64,000 nucleotides of DNA from contig NZ_SRKZ01000005.1 in the NCBI RefSeq assembly GCF_004745865.1, positions 62,001 to 126,000 on the forward strand, read 5' to 3'. Position 1 is the first letter of the stretch. Each line of letters begins with the position of its first letter. The position numbers and the translations under genes were made by a program. This DNA is from Hymenobacter wooponensis (GTDB taxonomy: Bacteria; Bacteroidota; Bacteroidia; Cytophagales; Hymenobacteraceae). Below are positions 8,015-16,836 of the stretch, in pieces. A model generated the notes under the pieces. The model saw only the letters and a list, made by a program, of their open reading frames with translations. It made no database searches and was not told the origin of the DNA.

Positions 8015-8848
8015 ATGTCAGCCCCTGACCCCACCAGCTTCTTTGCGCAAAAAACCGATGCTGAGCTGCTCTACCTGGCGCAGCATGGGCAACGCTACCC
8101 CCCGGCAGTAGTGCAGGCCGCCGTGCAGGAGTTGCAGCGCCGGGGCCTGATTCCGGAGGAGTTACCCCATGGCCCACCTCCCCGCCCCCACCCCGTTGCT
8201 TCGCCAGAGCCCACTGGCTGGGCTTTCCTGCGCCAGGTCGGCCGCGGAATCTTCTGGCCCCGTCCTGGCTATTTCGTTACGCCCGTGCTGCTGTGGCTGA
8301 ACCTGCTGACTTATGCGCTGCTAGCCATCGTTGGGCAAAACGCTCTTGCGCCCACCTCCGCCGACTTAGTACGCTGGGGTGCCAACTTCACGCCCCTTAC
8401 CCTGCATGGCCAGCCCTGGCGCCTACTGACCAGTTGCTTCCTGCATGGCGGCCCGGCGCATCTGCTCATGAATATGTCGTCGTTGGTGTTTCTGGGGCTG
8501 ATGGCGGAAGGTCAAACGGGACGTACCCGCTTGCTGCTGGTGTATCTGCTGAGCGGGGTAGGCGGTAGCTTGCTTAGCCTGTGGTGGCACACCCAAGGAG
8601 TGCTGTCGGTAGGTGCTTCCGGGGCTGTTTTTGGGCTTTACGGACTGCTGCTGGCCACATTAGCCGGGCACCCTACCTCTTTCGACCGGGCTGCCCGGCG
8701 CACTGCTCTTCTCTTTGTATTCTACCTGATGGCCAGCAGCCTAGCGGGTGGCCTAGAGGCTCATACCACCGACAACGCAGCCCACATAGGCGGCCTCCTG
8801 ACGGGCATGGTGCTCGGCTGGTTCTGGCCCCGGCGGCAAGGAGAGTAA
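8015..8848 (+). CDS. Rhomboid family intramembrane serine protease with N-terminal module
   Basis: A 277-residue membrane protease that cleaves substrates within or next to their transmembrane helices. The catalytic Ser202 lies in GASGAVFGLYG and His257 in NAAHIGGLLTG, the standard rhomboid dyad. The HGGPAHLLMNM loop, with the conserved His and Asn, is also present (about residues 148-158). Six transmembrane helices span about residues 90-270. The cytoplasmic N-terminus (FFAQKTDAELLYLAQHGQ to ELQRRGL) repeats the module of the preceding gene, followed by a Pro-rich linker. The shared module and adjacency suggest the two proteins work together, the upstream one perhaps as partner or substrate; this is inference. 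Confidence 0.93.
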   Translation: MSAPDPTSFFAQKTDAELLYLAQHGQRYPPAVVQAAVQELQRRGLIPEELPHGPPPRPHPVASPEPTGWAFLRQVGRGIFWPRPGYFVTPVLLWLNLLTYALLAIVGQNALAPTSADLVRWGANFTPLTLHGQPWRLLTSCFLHGGPAHLLMNMSSLVFLGLMAEGQTGRTRLLLVYLLSGVGGSLLSLWWHTQGVLSVGASGAVFGLYGLLLATLAGHPTSFDRAARRTALLFVFYLMASSLAGGLEAHTTDNAAHIGGLLTGMVLGWFWPRRQGE

Positions 8849-9013
8849 GTAGCACCTGTTTTCTGAGATAGGCAGTGCTATTGCACCTTTACCTGGTGCA
8901 GCTTCCTACGTGTTTTATTGTCTATTTAATATATTTCTCACAAGGCGCTGACATTTAGTTATATCGCCCGTATAAAAGACCATTGTGCCTTCTATTTTCC
9001 AGCCCTTCTTCCT

Positions 9014-9976
9014 ATGAAATCAATCTTACGTGTTGTAACAGCCGCCTTGGTAGGCCTGCTCTATTCCGCTACGGCGCTTGCGCAAACAGCCCCAACTGTG
9101 ACAAATGGTGCCATGGAAACGTGGGTGACCCGCACTTCTGGCGAAGCTCCTCAGGGGTGGCTCACAATTGACGACATTATTCCGTTCACACCATTGGCGC
9201 AGCTGGCATCTTTCTTAATTCCTTCCGGCACAGTCACTAAATCTACCTCTGTGCATGGCGGGAGCTTTGCGGCCCAACTCCAGACGGTTGCTAAATCTAC
9301 CCCTGTCGGCGAAGGATTATTGCCTGGCAGAATGATACTTGGATCCCGCATAAACCCCAACACCAATAACTATTTTGGAGGAGGGATTCCCTATACTAGC
9401 CGCCCATCACGGATGCAGTTTTGGTATAAGCTTACTGGCGCGAATGCTCTAACTGATTCGGCAGCCGTATTCATTGTTCTCTCCAAAACTCAGGGCAGTG
9501 ACGTTAAGGATGTAGCCTTTAATGGGTACTTGCTGACCCCGACTCCCACTTACCAACTCTATGATTTCCCTATAACGTATGAAGAATCAATTGCACCAGA
9601 TACGTTAGAGCTATACTTCACCTCGGGCACGGCAGAAAAAATTACGGCTGGCACCACTTTATCAGTGGATGATATAACGCTTACGGGTACTGTAACGGCT
9701 TCGCGCAACCCTGCTAGCGAAGCGGTCTTGCAGATTTACCCAAACCCCAGCAAAGGCGGAGAGTTTTCACTGGCGTCCTTGGGCAATGCGGCCATTGCAA
9801 CGGCACCGTTTGTTGTGTCTGATATTACCGGGCGTGAGGTATTGCGCCAAACCGCTGTTTCTCCAGCCCATTCGCACGGCCGGTTGGTAGATTTACGCGG
9901 GCAACGTCCGGGGCTATACACGCTTCGATTGCAAACGCCTGATGGACCCGTGGTGCGTAAGCTGGTTGTTGAGTAG
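9014..9976 (+). CDS. Secreted protein with T9SS type A sorting domain
   Basis: A 320-residue protein with a classical signal peptide (MKSILRVVTAALVGLLYSAT, cleaved near ALAQ). The central region (about residues 30-225) begins TNGAMETWV, a pattern common at the N-terminus of Bacteroidota carbohydrate-binding or jelly-roll domains, and includes LYFTSG and LSVDDITLTGTV strands. The last 80 residues form a type A sorting domain: LQIYPNPSKGGEFSL, VSDITGREVL, GLYTLRLQTPDG and a VRKLVVE end. The type IX system would export it and cleave the tail. No catalytic residues are recognised. Coding GC is lower than in its neighbours. It is monocistronic with its own terminator. Confidence 0.88.
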   Translation: MKSILRVVTAALVGLLYSATALAQTAPTVTNGAMETWVTRTSGEAPQGWLTIDDIIPFTPLAQLASFLIPSGTVTKSTSVHGGSFAAQLQTVAKSTPVGEGLLPGRMILGSRINPNTNNYFGGGIPYTSRPSRMQFWYKLTGANALTDSAAVFIVLSKTQGSDVKDVAFNGYLLTPTPTYQLYDFPITYEESIAPDTLELYFTSGTAEKITAGTTLSVDDITLTGTVTASRNPASEAVLQIYPNPSKGGEFSLASLGNAAIATAPFVVSDITGREVLRQTAVSPAHSHGRLVDLRGQRPGLYTLRLQTPDGPVVRKLVVE

Positions 9977-10003
9977 TTGACATTAACATTGTTTCCGTAG
10001 CCA

Positions 10004-10040
10004 AGTCCGGCCGCTGCACTAGTAGCGGCCGGACTTTTTT
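10004..10040 (+). terminator. Rho-independent terminator after the T9SS cargo gene
   Basis: A perfect 12-bp GC-rich stem (AGTCCGGCCGCT at 10004-10015 with 10024-10035) with an 8-base loop is followed by a T run. A small palindrome, ACAGGTAACCTGT, follows at 10041-10053 and could be an operator for the next gene. Confidence 0.9.
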
Positions 10041-10135
10041 ACAGGTAACCTGTTTACAATACGTTATACTTTTCGCTGCTTCAACCTCAGGCTGAATTTG
10101 CCGAGCTGTATCGTTTCAAGCAGAAGTATACCTCC

Positions 10136-11317
10136 TTGCCCGTTCCATCCAATCTTTTATCCGTGTCAGAAACGCCAGATCCTACTGATTCTTCAACTGC
10201 TGCGGGCGGCAGCCGCTGGCGCCGGGTGGCAGCCGCGGCCGGGCGCGTGGCGCGCGCGCCGCTGGTAGGGGCCGAGTTTCTGTATCGGGCCGGGCAAGAA
10301 AACGTCCATTTCACGTTGCCCGTGCTCAACGGAGCCTTCGGTGATCAACTAGCCGCGCGCCAAGATCACAGGGCCATCACCATGAGCTTCCGCCGCCACG
10401 AGGCCGATGTACCAGTGGCCGACTTACGCCTCACGCCGGGCCCAACGGGCCAGCCTCAGAAAACAGTGGTGTTTCTGCATGGCCTCATGGGTGATGAAAT
10501 TATTTGGCAAACGGGCTCCCCTACTGGCCTACGCTACGGGCCAACCCTGCAACAGGAGCTAGGGGTATGCTGCCTCTATGTGCGGTACAACTCGGGGCTG
10601 CACATTTCGGAAAATGGCCAGCTGCTCCATCAGTTGCTCACGGAGTTGGTGCAGATCTTTCCGGCGGCCGTGGGTGAACTGGTGCTGGTAGGCCACAGCA
10701 TGGGTGGGCTCGTTATCCGCAGTGCTGGGTATTACGCCGATCAGGACGCCCGCAGAGCACCCGCAGCAACTGCCGCAGATTCGTCTTCTACCGGCCCCAC
10801 CGCACCTGCCAGCTGGCTAGGCCACCTTCGCGACGTGGTGCTGCTGGGCGTGCCCAACGACGGGTCGTTTCTGGAGCAGAACAGTTTTTTCACTTCCCTG
10901 ATTCTGCGCAAAATCAACCTGTGGCCTACGCGCTTTGTGAGTGGGCTCATTGACAAGCGCAGCAATGGCATCAAGGACCTGCGCCACGCCCGGCTGGTAG
11001 AGCAGGACTGGCAGAACCCGCACGCCGACGACCTGTTTCCGCCGCGTACCGTGGTGCCGCCGTTGCCGGGGGTGCACTACCACATTTTGGTGGGCTCCCT
11101 GCTGAAGTCGGCTACCTCCATGCTGCATGACTATTTCGGCGACGGGCTAGTGGGGGCCGGCAGTGCCCACGGCCGCATCTTCCGCGACCCAGCCGCTCCA
11201 CCTGACTTGCGTATCAGCACTCAGGTGTACCCTAAGCTCCACCACGGCACCCTACTTAGTAACCCCGAGGTATATGCCTACCTGCGGGATGTAGTAGCCT
11301 ACGAACACAACCTGTAG
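10136..11317 (+). CDS. Alpha/beta hydrolase, lipase/PGAP1-like
   Basis: A protein of up to 393 residues with an alpha/beta hydrolase core. The oxyanion segment VVFLHGLMGDEIIW starts at about residue 112 and the nucleophile elbow GHSMGG places the catalytic Ser at residue 188. DDLFPP and HHGTLLSNPEVY near the C-terminus are plausible sites for the acid and His. The arrangement resembles PGAP1-like lipases and cytoplasmic esterases; no signal peptide or transmembrane helix is evident. The start is uncertain: only TTG (10136) or GTG (10163) are available before the conserved part. The first 60 residues are Ala/Arg-rich and probably not conserved. The next gene follows after 90 bp. Confidence 0.82.
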   Translation: MPVPSNLLSVSETPDPTDSSTAAGGSRWRRVAAAAGRVARAPLVGAEFLYRAGQENVHFTLPVLNGAFGDQLAARQDHRAITMSFRRHEADVPVADLRLTPGPTGQPQKTVVFLHGLMGDEIIWQTGSPTGLRYGPTLQQELGVCCLYVRYNSGLHISENGQLLHQLLTELVQIFPAAVGELVLVGHSMGGLVIRSAGYYADQDARRAPAATAADSSSTGPTAPASWLGHLRDVVLLGVPNDGSFLEQNSFFTSLILRKINLWPTRFVSGLIDKRSNGIKDLRHARLVEQDWQNPHADDLFPPRTVVPPLPGVHYHILVGSLLKSATSMLHDYFGDGLVGAGSAHGRIFRDPAAPPDLRISTQVYPKLHHGTLLSNPEVYAYLRDVVAYEHNL

Positions 11318-11406
11318 CTTCGGCCGTATCCAGAAAACTAGGGGGCGCTCTGCTACGTGTCTTCTAGGCCACTTTCTGTGCTCGGCATAACCCAAAACAA
11401 GCCTTT

Positions 11407-12432
11407 GTGACCATCCCGCTTCGCATCACCCATATTGTGGAAGAGGCCCCGCAGGCCAAAACGTTCTGGCTGGAGCCACCCCACCCTATCCCGTATAGAG
11501 CTGGCCAATATCTTACCCTGCTCCACCCGCGCCACCCGGAGCTGCGACGGTCTTACTCCCTATCGTCGGCACCGGAGGTTGACCGTGGCCTGGCCATTAC
11601 GCTGCGCCGAGTAGACAATGGACTGTTTTCGCGGTGGCTAATTGATGAGGCAGCAGTTGGCAACGAGGTCCTCACCTTGGGCGCCGGTGGGTTGTTTACG
11701 CTGCCTCAGCCATTGGAGGTGGCCTACGAGCAGCTGCTGCTATTCGCCGCCGGTAGTGGTATCACGCCTATTTTCTCCCTGCTCAAGTCGTTTTTGCATA
11801 CCCGCCCCGCAGTGAGCATCCTCCTGATCTACAGCAACCGCACTCCCCAGGATGCCATTTTTCTGCGGGAACTGCGGGAGTTAATGGAGCGCTATCCTGA
11901 GCGGCTGCACATTGAGTTTCTATTCAGCAACCACCGTAATCTGGCCCAGGCACGGCTGTATAAAGACTTACTGGTGACGCTAGTGCGGCAGCACGCTACC
12001 ACCACGCCAGCCCACATGCTGGCCTACGTGTGCGGCCCCCTCGATTACATGCGGATGTGCAACTACGGATTGCACGCCGTAGGCCTATCCACCGACCGTA
12101 TCCGGCGCGAAAACTTTGTGCTGCCCCCACCTACCCACGCCGCCCTCCCACCCGACACCGCCACGCACACAGTGCTGGTAGAGGTGGGCGGGTACACGCA
12201 CCACGTCCCGGTCTCTTACCCCGACACCATTTTGCGGGCGGCTCGCCAGCATAGTCTTGTCTTGCCCTATAGTTGCGAAGCGGGCGTGTGCGGCAATTGC
12301 GTGGCCCGGTGCGTGTCGGGGGAAGTATGGCTTTCGTATAATGAGGTGCTCACTGAGCGCGACATAGCGCAAGGCTTAACCCTTACCTGCGTAGGCCACC
12401 CCATCGGCGGCGACGTGCACATACGCGTCTAA
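11407..12432 (+). CDS. Ferredoxin-NADP reductase-like flavoprotein with C-terminal 2Fe-2S domain
   Basis: A 341-residue soluble electron-transfer protein with three domains in the order of PaaE-type reductases. The FAD-binding barrel carries RRSYSLSS (about residues 43-50). The NAD(P)-binding domain carries AAGSGITPIFSLLKS and the CGP motif in YVCGPLDYM. A plant-type ferredoxin domain at the C-terminus has cluster ligands Cys290, Cys295, Cys298 and Cys328 (CEAGVCGNC, then LTC). It would pass electrons from NAD(P)H to an oxygenase or another partner, but no oxygenase is adjacent. It starts with GTG at 11407. A 30-bp perfect hairpin shared with the converging GH31 gene ends the transcript. Confidence 0.9.
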   Translation: MTIPLRITHIVEEAPQAKTFWLEPPHPIPYRAGQYLTLLHPRHPELRRSYSLSSAPEVDRGLAITLRRVDNGLFSRWLIDEAAVGNEVLTLGAGGLFTLPQPLEVAYEQLLLFAAGSGITPIFSLLKSFLHTRPAVSILLIYSNRTPQDAIFLRELRELMERYPERLHIEFLFSNHRNLAQARLYKDLLVTLVRQHATTTPAHMLAYVCGPLDYMRMCNYGLHAVGLSTDRIRRENFVLPPPTHAALPPDTATHTVLVEVGGYTHHVPVSYPDTILRAARQHSLVLPYSCEAGVCGNCVARCVSGEVWLSYNEVLTERDIAQGLTLTCVGHPIGGDVHIRV

Positions 12433-12472
12433 GTCTGTTTGCTACTTTATGCTAGCGGCGACGCAAGCTTGG

Positions 12473-12538
12473 CTAGGCCACTAGCAAAACGCCCCCGCAG
12501 CTACTGATAGCTGCGGGGGCGTTTTGCTAGTGGCCTAG
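12473..12538. terminator. Bidirectional terminator, 30-bp perfect inverted repeat
   Basis: Arms at 12473-12502 and 12509-12538 are perfectly complementary with a 6-base loop (ACTGAT). The inner stem is GC-rich (CGCCCCCGCAGCT) and bounded by AAAA / TTTT, so it reads as a terminator on both strands between converging genes. The outer arms are CTAGGCCACTAG and its complement. Confidence 0.9.
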
Positions 12539-12553
12539 GGAGTGATTTTCACT

Positions 12554-14986
12554 CTATCCAATTGCTAATTCTGTGAAGCCGGCACCAACTACCACGCTCG
12601 GGAGCGTAAGGCCGGTTTCGGTGGTGGTTTCTGCTCCCTCAACGGCCGTACCGTCGAGGCTGAAAGCGGCGGCGGCGAAAGGCAGGCCGTGAAGTACCAC
12701 GCGGTAACTGGTGAACGAGGGCTGGTAGTCGCCTTCCGTTTCCTGCTGCAATACTAGTCCAGTCTCGGTGCCTTTTACTTTGAAGCGGCGCGTGGTGCTC
12801 TGCCCATCCTGGTAGCCGTAGCCTTCGCCACCGTCCTCGTACAGTACGCTGGTTTCGGTGCCAATTTTGTGGTACACGTGCAGAGTCACCTCTTCCACCA
12901 CCTTCTCGCCTACGTACTGCATTACGGGGTACATGGGCAATACTGCGCCCGCTTTAATGAAGAGCGGAATGCGGTCGAGGGGGGCGCTGGCCCATACTTC
13001 GGCGCCGCCGGCTTTGGCCTCGTCGGTCCAATAGTAGAACCACTGGCCTTTGGGCAGGTACATCCAGCGGCCATCGGCGCCGGGCGTAGTGATGGGGCAC
13101 ACCAGCAGATGGTCGCCGAGGGCAAACTCGGCCATGCGCAGGTATGTGTCGGTGTCGGTCTGGTCGAGGAAGGCCAGGGGCCGCAGCATGGGCGTGCCCT
13201 GCTTCACGTACTGCCAGAACGTGGTGTACATGTAGGGCAGCAGCCGGTAGCGCAACTCAATAAAGCCTTTTGCCAGCTCAGCGTACTGCTCCCCGAAGCT
13301 CCAGGGCTCCTGGTCGCCGTGGTCGCCGGAGCTGTGGGTCCGGAAGAACGGGTGGAAGGCTCCCAGCGCCACCCAGCGCACGTACAGCTCGCCATCGGGC
13401 GTGTCAATGAAGCCGCCAATATCAGAACCGATGAAGCTAAAGCCCGAGATGCTCAGGCGCTGGCACTGAATGTTAGCCAGCCACAAATGCTCCCAGGAGG
13501 CCACATTGTCGCCGGTCCAGCCCGAAGAGTAGCGCTGCCCACCGGAATAGGTGCTGCGCGTGATGGTGAACGGGCGGTTGGGGTAGCTGAACTGCTTTAC
13601 GCCGGCAGCCGTAGCCCGCGCCATCTGCATGCCGTAGATGTTGTGGGCCTTTTTGTGCGAGGCCTGGTGGCCGTCGTAGCTAAAGCGCACGTCATCGGGG
13701 AAGGTGCCCTTCTCGAACACGGCGGGCTCGTTCATGTCGTTCCACACGCCCTTCACGCCGTCTTCCTGAATCAAGCCCTTAAATAGGCCGGCCCACCACT
13801 CGCGCACTTCGGGGCGGGTGTAGTCGGGAAAGTTGCAGAGGCCGGGCCACACCGAGCCCTTCATCAGCGGCCCGTCGGCGCGGCGGCAGAAGTAGTCGTT
13901 CTGCAGGCCCTCGCGGTACACGCTGTAGTTGGGGTCAATCTTGATGCCCGGGTCGATGATGACGATGGTTTTAAAGCCATCTTCGGCCAGCTCCCGCACC
14001 ATGCGCTTGGGGTCGGGGAAGTGGGTGGGGTTCCAGGTGAAGCACCGGTAGCCATCCATGTAGTCGATGTCGAGGTACAGCGCGTCGCACGGAATCTGCC
14101 GGTCGCGGAAGCCCTTGCCGATGCCTTTGAACAGGCTTTCGGGGAAGTAGCTCCACTTGCACTGGTGGTAGCCCAGGGCCCACAGCGGGGGCAGCTCGGG
14201 TGGGCAGGTCAGGCGGGTGTACTCCTCGGTTACTTCCAGCAAGGAGGGGCCGTAGATGAAGTAGTAGTTCATCCCGCCGCCCTGGGCCCAGAAGCTGGCC
14301 ACGTCGGCCCGCTCGGCGGCAAAGTCGAAGGAGGCCTTAAAGGTGTTATCGAAGAAGATGCCGTGCCCAATTTTCTGGTGCAGGGCCAGGAAGAACGGAA
14401 TGTTCTTGTAGAGCGGGTCAGAGCCCTTCACGTAGCCGTAGGTATCGGTACCCCAGTTGGTGAACTGCTTGCCGCGCAGGTTCATGTTCTCGGGCTTGTC
14501 GCCGAGGCCGTAATAGTGGGCACCGCTCTGCACCAGCTTGCTCATCTTCACGATGTCGTTGCCGGTTTCATACTCATACTCCCAGTGGAAGCCCTTCTCA
14601 TCCTCGCTCAGCACGGAGCCCGAGCGGTCGAGCACGCGGCTGGCTAGGTTGGCTTTTGAGATGGTGCAGATAAGGCGGTCGGTGGTGATGCGGTAGTGGT
14701 CGAGCTTTTCCCGGAATTCCAGGAACTCAAGCTCCTGCCGGGCGGGCACTCCCTCGGGGAAAGCGTAGCTGAAATCGGGGGCAAATCCGTTGTCAGTAGC
14801 AAACCGGAAGCGCAGCACTTTATCGGTAATAACCTGGAGCTGGAGTTGGACGCCATTGTCGCAGAGAAAGAGAAAATCAGCTCCAGACTGCTGACAGGAA
14901 ACAACTTGACCAGGATAGAACTCCTGCTTGGCCCGCGCGGCCAAGTCGTTTACCATGTAATTGTTCTCTTGGATATTATCGGCCAT
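12554..14986 (-). CDS. GH31 alpha-glucosidase
   Basis: An 810-residue glycoside hydrolase family 31 enzyme that releases alpha-linked glucose from the non-reducing end of oligosaccharides. The nucleophile Asp417 lies in GVWNDMNEP and the acid/base Asp in GWTGDN about 80 residues on. The N-terminal beta-sandwich (about residues 1-240), the (beta/alpha)8 barrel (LWALGYHQCKWSYFPE onward) and the C-terminal beta domains are all present. No signal peptide is seen, so it is probably cytoplasmic and acts on glycogen- or maltodextrin-derived oligosaccharides, which fits the glgB gene nearby. The ATG at 14986 (MADNIQENN) is chosen over an in-frame start 14 codons upstream because the latter adds unconserved sequence. 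Confidence 0.93.
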   Translation of the reverse strand: MADNIQENNYMVNDLAARAKQEFYPGQVVSCQQSGADFLFLCDNGVQLQLQVITDKVLRFRFATDNGFAPDFSYAFPEGVPARQELEFLEFREKLDHYRITTDRLICTISKANLASRVLDRSGSVLSEDEKGFHWEYEYETGNDIVKMSKLVQSGAHYYGLGDKPENMNLRGKQFTNWGTDTYGYVKGSDPLYKNIPFFLALHQKIGHGIFFDNTFKASFDFAAERADVASFWAQGGGMNYYFIYGPSLLEVTEEYTRLTCPPELPPLWALGYHQCKWSYFPESLFKGIGKGFRDRQIPCDALYLDIDYMDGYRCFTWNPTHFPDPKRMVRELAEDGFKTIVIIDPGIKIDPNYSVYREGLQNDYFCRRADGPLMKGSVWPGLCNFPDYTRPEVREWWAGLFKGLIQEDGVKGVWNDMNEPAVFEKGTFPDDVRFSYDGHQASHKKAHNIYGMQMARATAAGVKQFSYPNRPFTITRSTYSGGQRYSSGWTGDNVASWEHLWLANIQCQRLSISGFSFIGSDIGGFIDTPDGELYVRWVALGAFHPFFRTHSSGDHGDQEPWSFGEQYAELAKGFIELRYRLLPYMYTTFWQYVKQGTPMLRPLAFLDQTDTDTYLRMAEFALGDHLLVCPITTPGADGRWMYLPKGQWFYYWTDEAKAGGAEVWASAPLDRIPLFIKAGAVLPMYPVMQYVGEKVVEEVTLHVYHKIGTETSVLYEDGGEGYGYQDGQSTTRRFKVKGTETGLVLQQETEGDYQPSFTSYRVVLHGLPFAAAAFSLDGTAVEGAETTTETGLTLPSVVVGAGFTELAIG

Positions 14987-15191
14987 GGTGGTGAAGGGAG
15001 AGAGTAACCTAGACTCGGCACCAGCCACGCTGGCAGAGTCTGTTTAAGCTTGCAAGGTAAAAATGATTCCTGCGACTTCCGGTGGCTTACGGTTGAGTTT
15101 TTCGGAAAAAGGCCTCTGCAGGACGCGGCGGGCGGCATTTTTCTCTACCTTGCCGTACTAGGTTAGTGCCCGCCTTCTGTTATCCCCCCTT

Positions 15192-16262
15192 ATGACGCCT
15201 GCCGCATCCCACGTACTGCTACTCGGTTGGGACGATTCTCCCCGCACCGGCGAGCAACTTGCTCCGCCCGTGTTTACTCTGGTTCAGGCTCTGGCGCCCC
15301 ACACGCCACTAGCCATTGTTCTGCCCCGCCGACCGGTCACGCTCACCTCTACTCCCAACGCCCACGTCACCGTATTATCGGAGCTTACGCCCGATCAAAT
15401 CAAGGCCTTCCCAACTCGCCCGGACCATTCTGCCGGCTGGCAGGCCCCATCTGCGCCTTATCTGGGCAGCTCTACCGGGGCTGAAGGCACACTGTCCGTT
15501 GCACCTGCGCCGCTAGCTACTCCGGCCGCCCCCTACATTGGCCGCTCAGATCAGCCCACCCCTACTACTTCAGGGGTAAGCTTTGCCGTTGCGCCCGAGG
15601 CTTCTAGGCCTGTCCTACCAGTTTCGGCCAGCACTGCTTCAGCCGCTCCTCAGTCACTGCCACAACCGGTTAGCCCAACGGGTGGCCTACTGAACCGCGA
15701 CGATTTTGAGGACGACGGTGCGGAGCCCGAGGCTACAGAAGCCCAAGACCTTTCGCAGCCGCAGGATGATCTGGTGCCTACGCAATCAGTTGCGCAAACC
15801 TTGCCCGCAGCAGCGCCCACCGAAGCCTTTCCTGATAGCCTGGCCGCCCTGCAACTCACTCCGGCCCCCGATGCCGACCTTAACTACCAGGTAATTCAGT
15901 ACGCCCGCCTGGCTTCCAGGCAGGTTGTGATGGAAGAATTCGCCGTGATTTATGCCACCGACTGGCCTACGTGGCTGGCGGCCATGGAAATCCGGCAGCA
16001 AACGGGTCGGCCGCTGGTGCTACACGTGCACAGCCTGGCCCAGGACCGTAATTCTCCCGCCGACCGCGGCTGGATTCTGGAGCTGGAGCGCCTGGCTATG
16101 CGCCGGGCCGATCTGGTACTAGCCTCTTCCGACGAGGTAGCGGAGCGCCTGCGGGCCACTTACCCAGCCGCCGCGCAAAACCTGCAGGTAGTATCTCCGG
16201 CTGATACTGATACGTTAAACGACGTGCTGAGCCAGCTGGAACTAGCCTGGGCTCGCCGTTAG
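15192..16262 (+). CDS. Glycosyltransferase N-terminal domain protein lacking the catalytic C-domain
   Basis: A 356-residue protein that resembles the N-terminal Rossmann domain of GT4/GT5 glycogen synthase-type glycosyltransferases. The start (MTPAASHVLLLGWDDSPRTG) matches a first strand-loop. The end contains FAVIYATDWPTWLA, GRPLVLHVHSLAQDR, ELERLAMRRADLVLASSDEV and ERLRATYPA, all N-domain landmarks. Between them lies about 140 residues of Ala/Pro/Thr/Ser-rich low-complexity sequence with an acidic patch (DDFEDDGAEPEATEAQD). The C-terminal nucleotide-sugar-binding domain is absent and the gene stops cleanly, so it cannot be a normal transferase. It sits in an alpha-glucan cluster and may be a regulatory or scaffolding relative. 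It nearly abuts the next gene. Confidence 0.7.
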   Translation: MTPAASHVLLLGWDDSPRTGEQLAPPVFTLVQALAPHTPLAIVLPRRPVTLTSTPNAHVTVLSELTPDQIKAFPTRPDHSAGWQAPSAPYLGSSTGAEGTLSVAPAPLATPAAPYIGRSDQPTPTTSGVSFAVAPEASRPVLPVSASTASAAPQSLPQPVSPTGGLLNRDDFEDDGAEPEATEAQDLSQPQDDLVPTQSVAQTLPAAAPTEAFPDSLAALQLTPAPDADLNYQVIQYARLASRQVVMEEFAVIYATDWPTWLAAMEIRQQTGRPLVLHVHSLAQDRNSPADRGWILELERLAMRRADLVLASSDEVAERLRATYPAAAQNLQVVSPADTDTLNDVLSQLELAWARR

Positions 16263-16284
16263 ATTGTCTTTTCTTTCTGATTAC

Positions 16285-16755
16285 ATGAGTACACCTACCG
16301 CCCAACACGAATTCGACGCCGACCTGGAAATGGACGCCTCCGACAACGGCGTTTTCCTGGTTGTTCCCTTCAACGTGCAGGAGCTGTATGGCACTACAGC
16401 CAGCCTGCCCGTGCGCGGCACCATTGATGGCTTCCCGTTCCGGCAAAGCCTGCTCCCCCTCGGCAACGGTGAGCACATGCTGTCCGTGCGCAAGGAAATC
16501 CGGAACGCCATTGGCAAAAGCTGGAGCAATACGGTGCACGTAGTTTTGGAGCGCGACACCGAGGAGCGCCCCGTGGAAGTACCCGCCGAACTCACCGACG
16601 CCCTGGAATACGCCGGCCTGCAGGAGAAATTCAATGAGCTGCCCTACGGCCGCCGCAAGGAGCTAGCCAATTGGGTAGGCCGCGCCAAGAAGGGCGCCAC
16701 CCGCGACGAGCGCGCCCAAGAGGCAGTACAGCGCATCAAGACCGGCGCCAAATAG
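16285..16755 (+). CDS. DUF1905 / YdeI (OmpD-associated) family protein
   Basis: A 156-residue cytoplasmic protein. The first two thirds (to about VHVVLERD) match DUF1905, a small beta-barrel seen in bacterial proteins that bind or modify small ligands. The C-terminal third (ALEYAGLQEKFNELPYGRRK to AVQRIKTG) matches the YdeI/OmpD-associated helical domain (PF13376), linked in some bacteria to bacteriocin or peptide tolerance. Fusions of these two domains are common in Bacteroidota. The start is the ATG at 16285, 22 bp after the previous stop, suggesting co-transcription with the glycosyltransferase-like gene. A strong terminator follows. The molecular activity is not known. Confidence 0.8.
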   Translation: MSTPTAQHEFDADLEMDASDNGVFLVVPFNVQELYGTTASLPVRGTIDGFPFRQSLLPLGNGEHMLSVRKEIRNAIGKSWSNTVHVVLERDTEERPVEVPAELTDALEYAGLQEKFNELPYGRRKELANWVGRAKKGATRDERAQEAVQRIKTGAK

Positions 16756-16779
16756 AGGCCTAGGCTAGTAAGAGAGTAT

Positions 16780-16824
16780 AATAAGAAGGCCCTGCTGTGC
16801 TCGTCACGGCAGGGCCTTCTTATT
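16780..16824 (+). terminator. Rho-independent terminator
   Basis: A 16-bp perfect stem (AATAAGAAGGCCCTGC at 16780-16795 with 16809-16824) and a 13-base loop. The A/T-rich outer stem can serve both strands, ending the plus-strand operon; it lies about 130 bp beyond the glgB stop. Confidence 0.8.
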
Positions 16825-16836
16825 GTTAACTAAGAA

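Noticed and set aside
12869..13786. 305-codon plus-strand frame antisense to the GH31 gene
   Set aside because: Shadow frame; the GH31 protein carries both catalytic aspartates on the minus strand.
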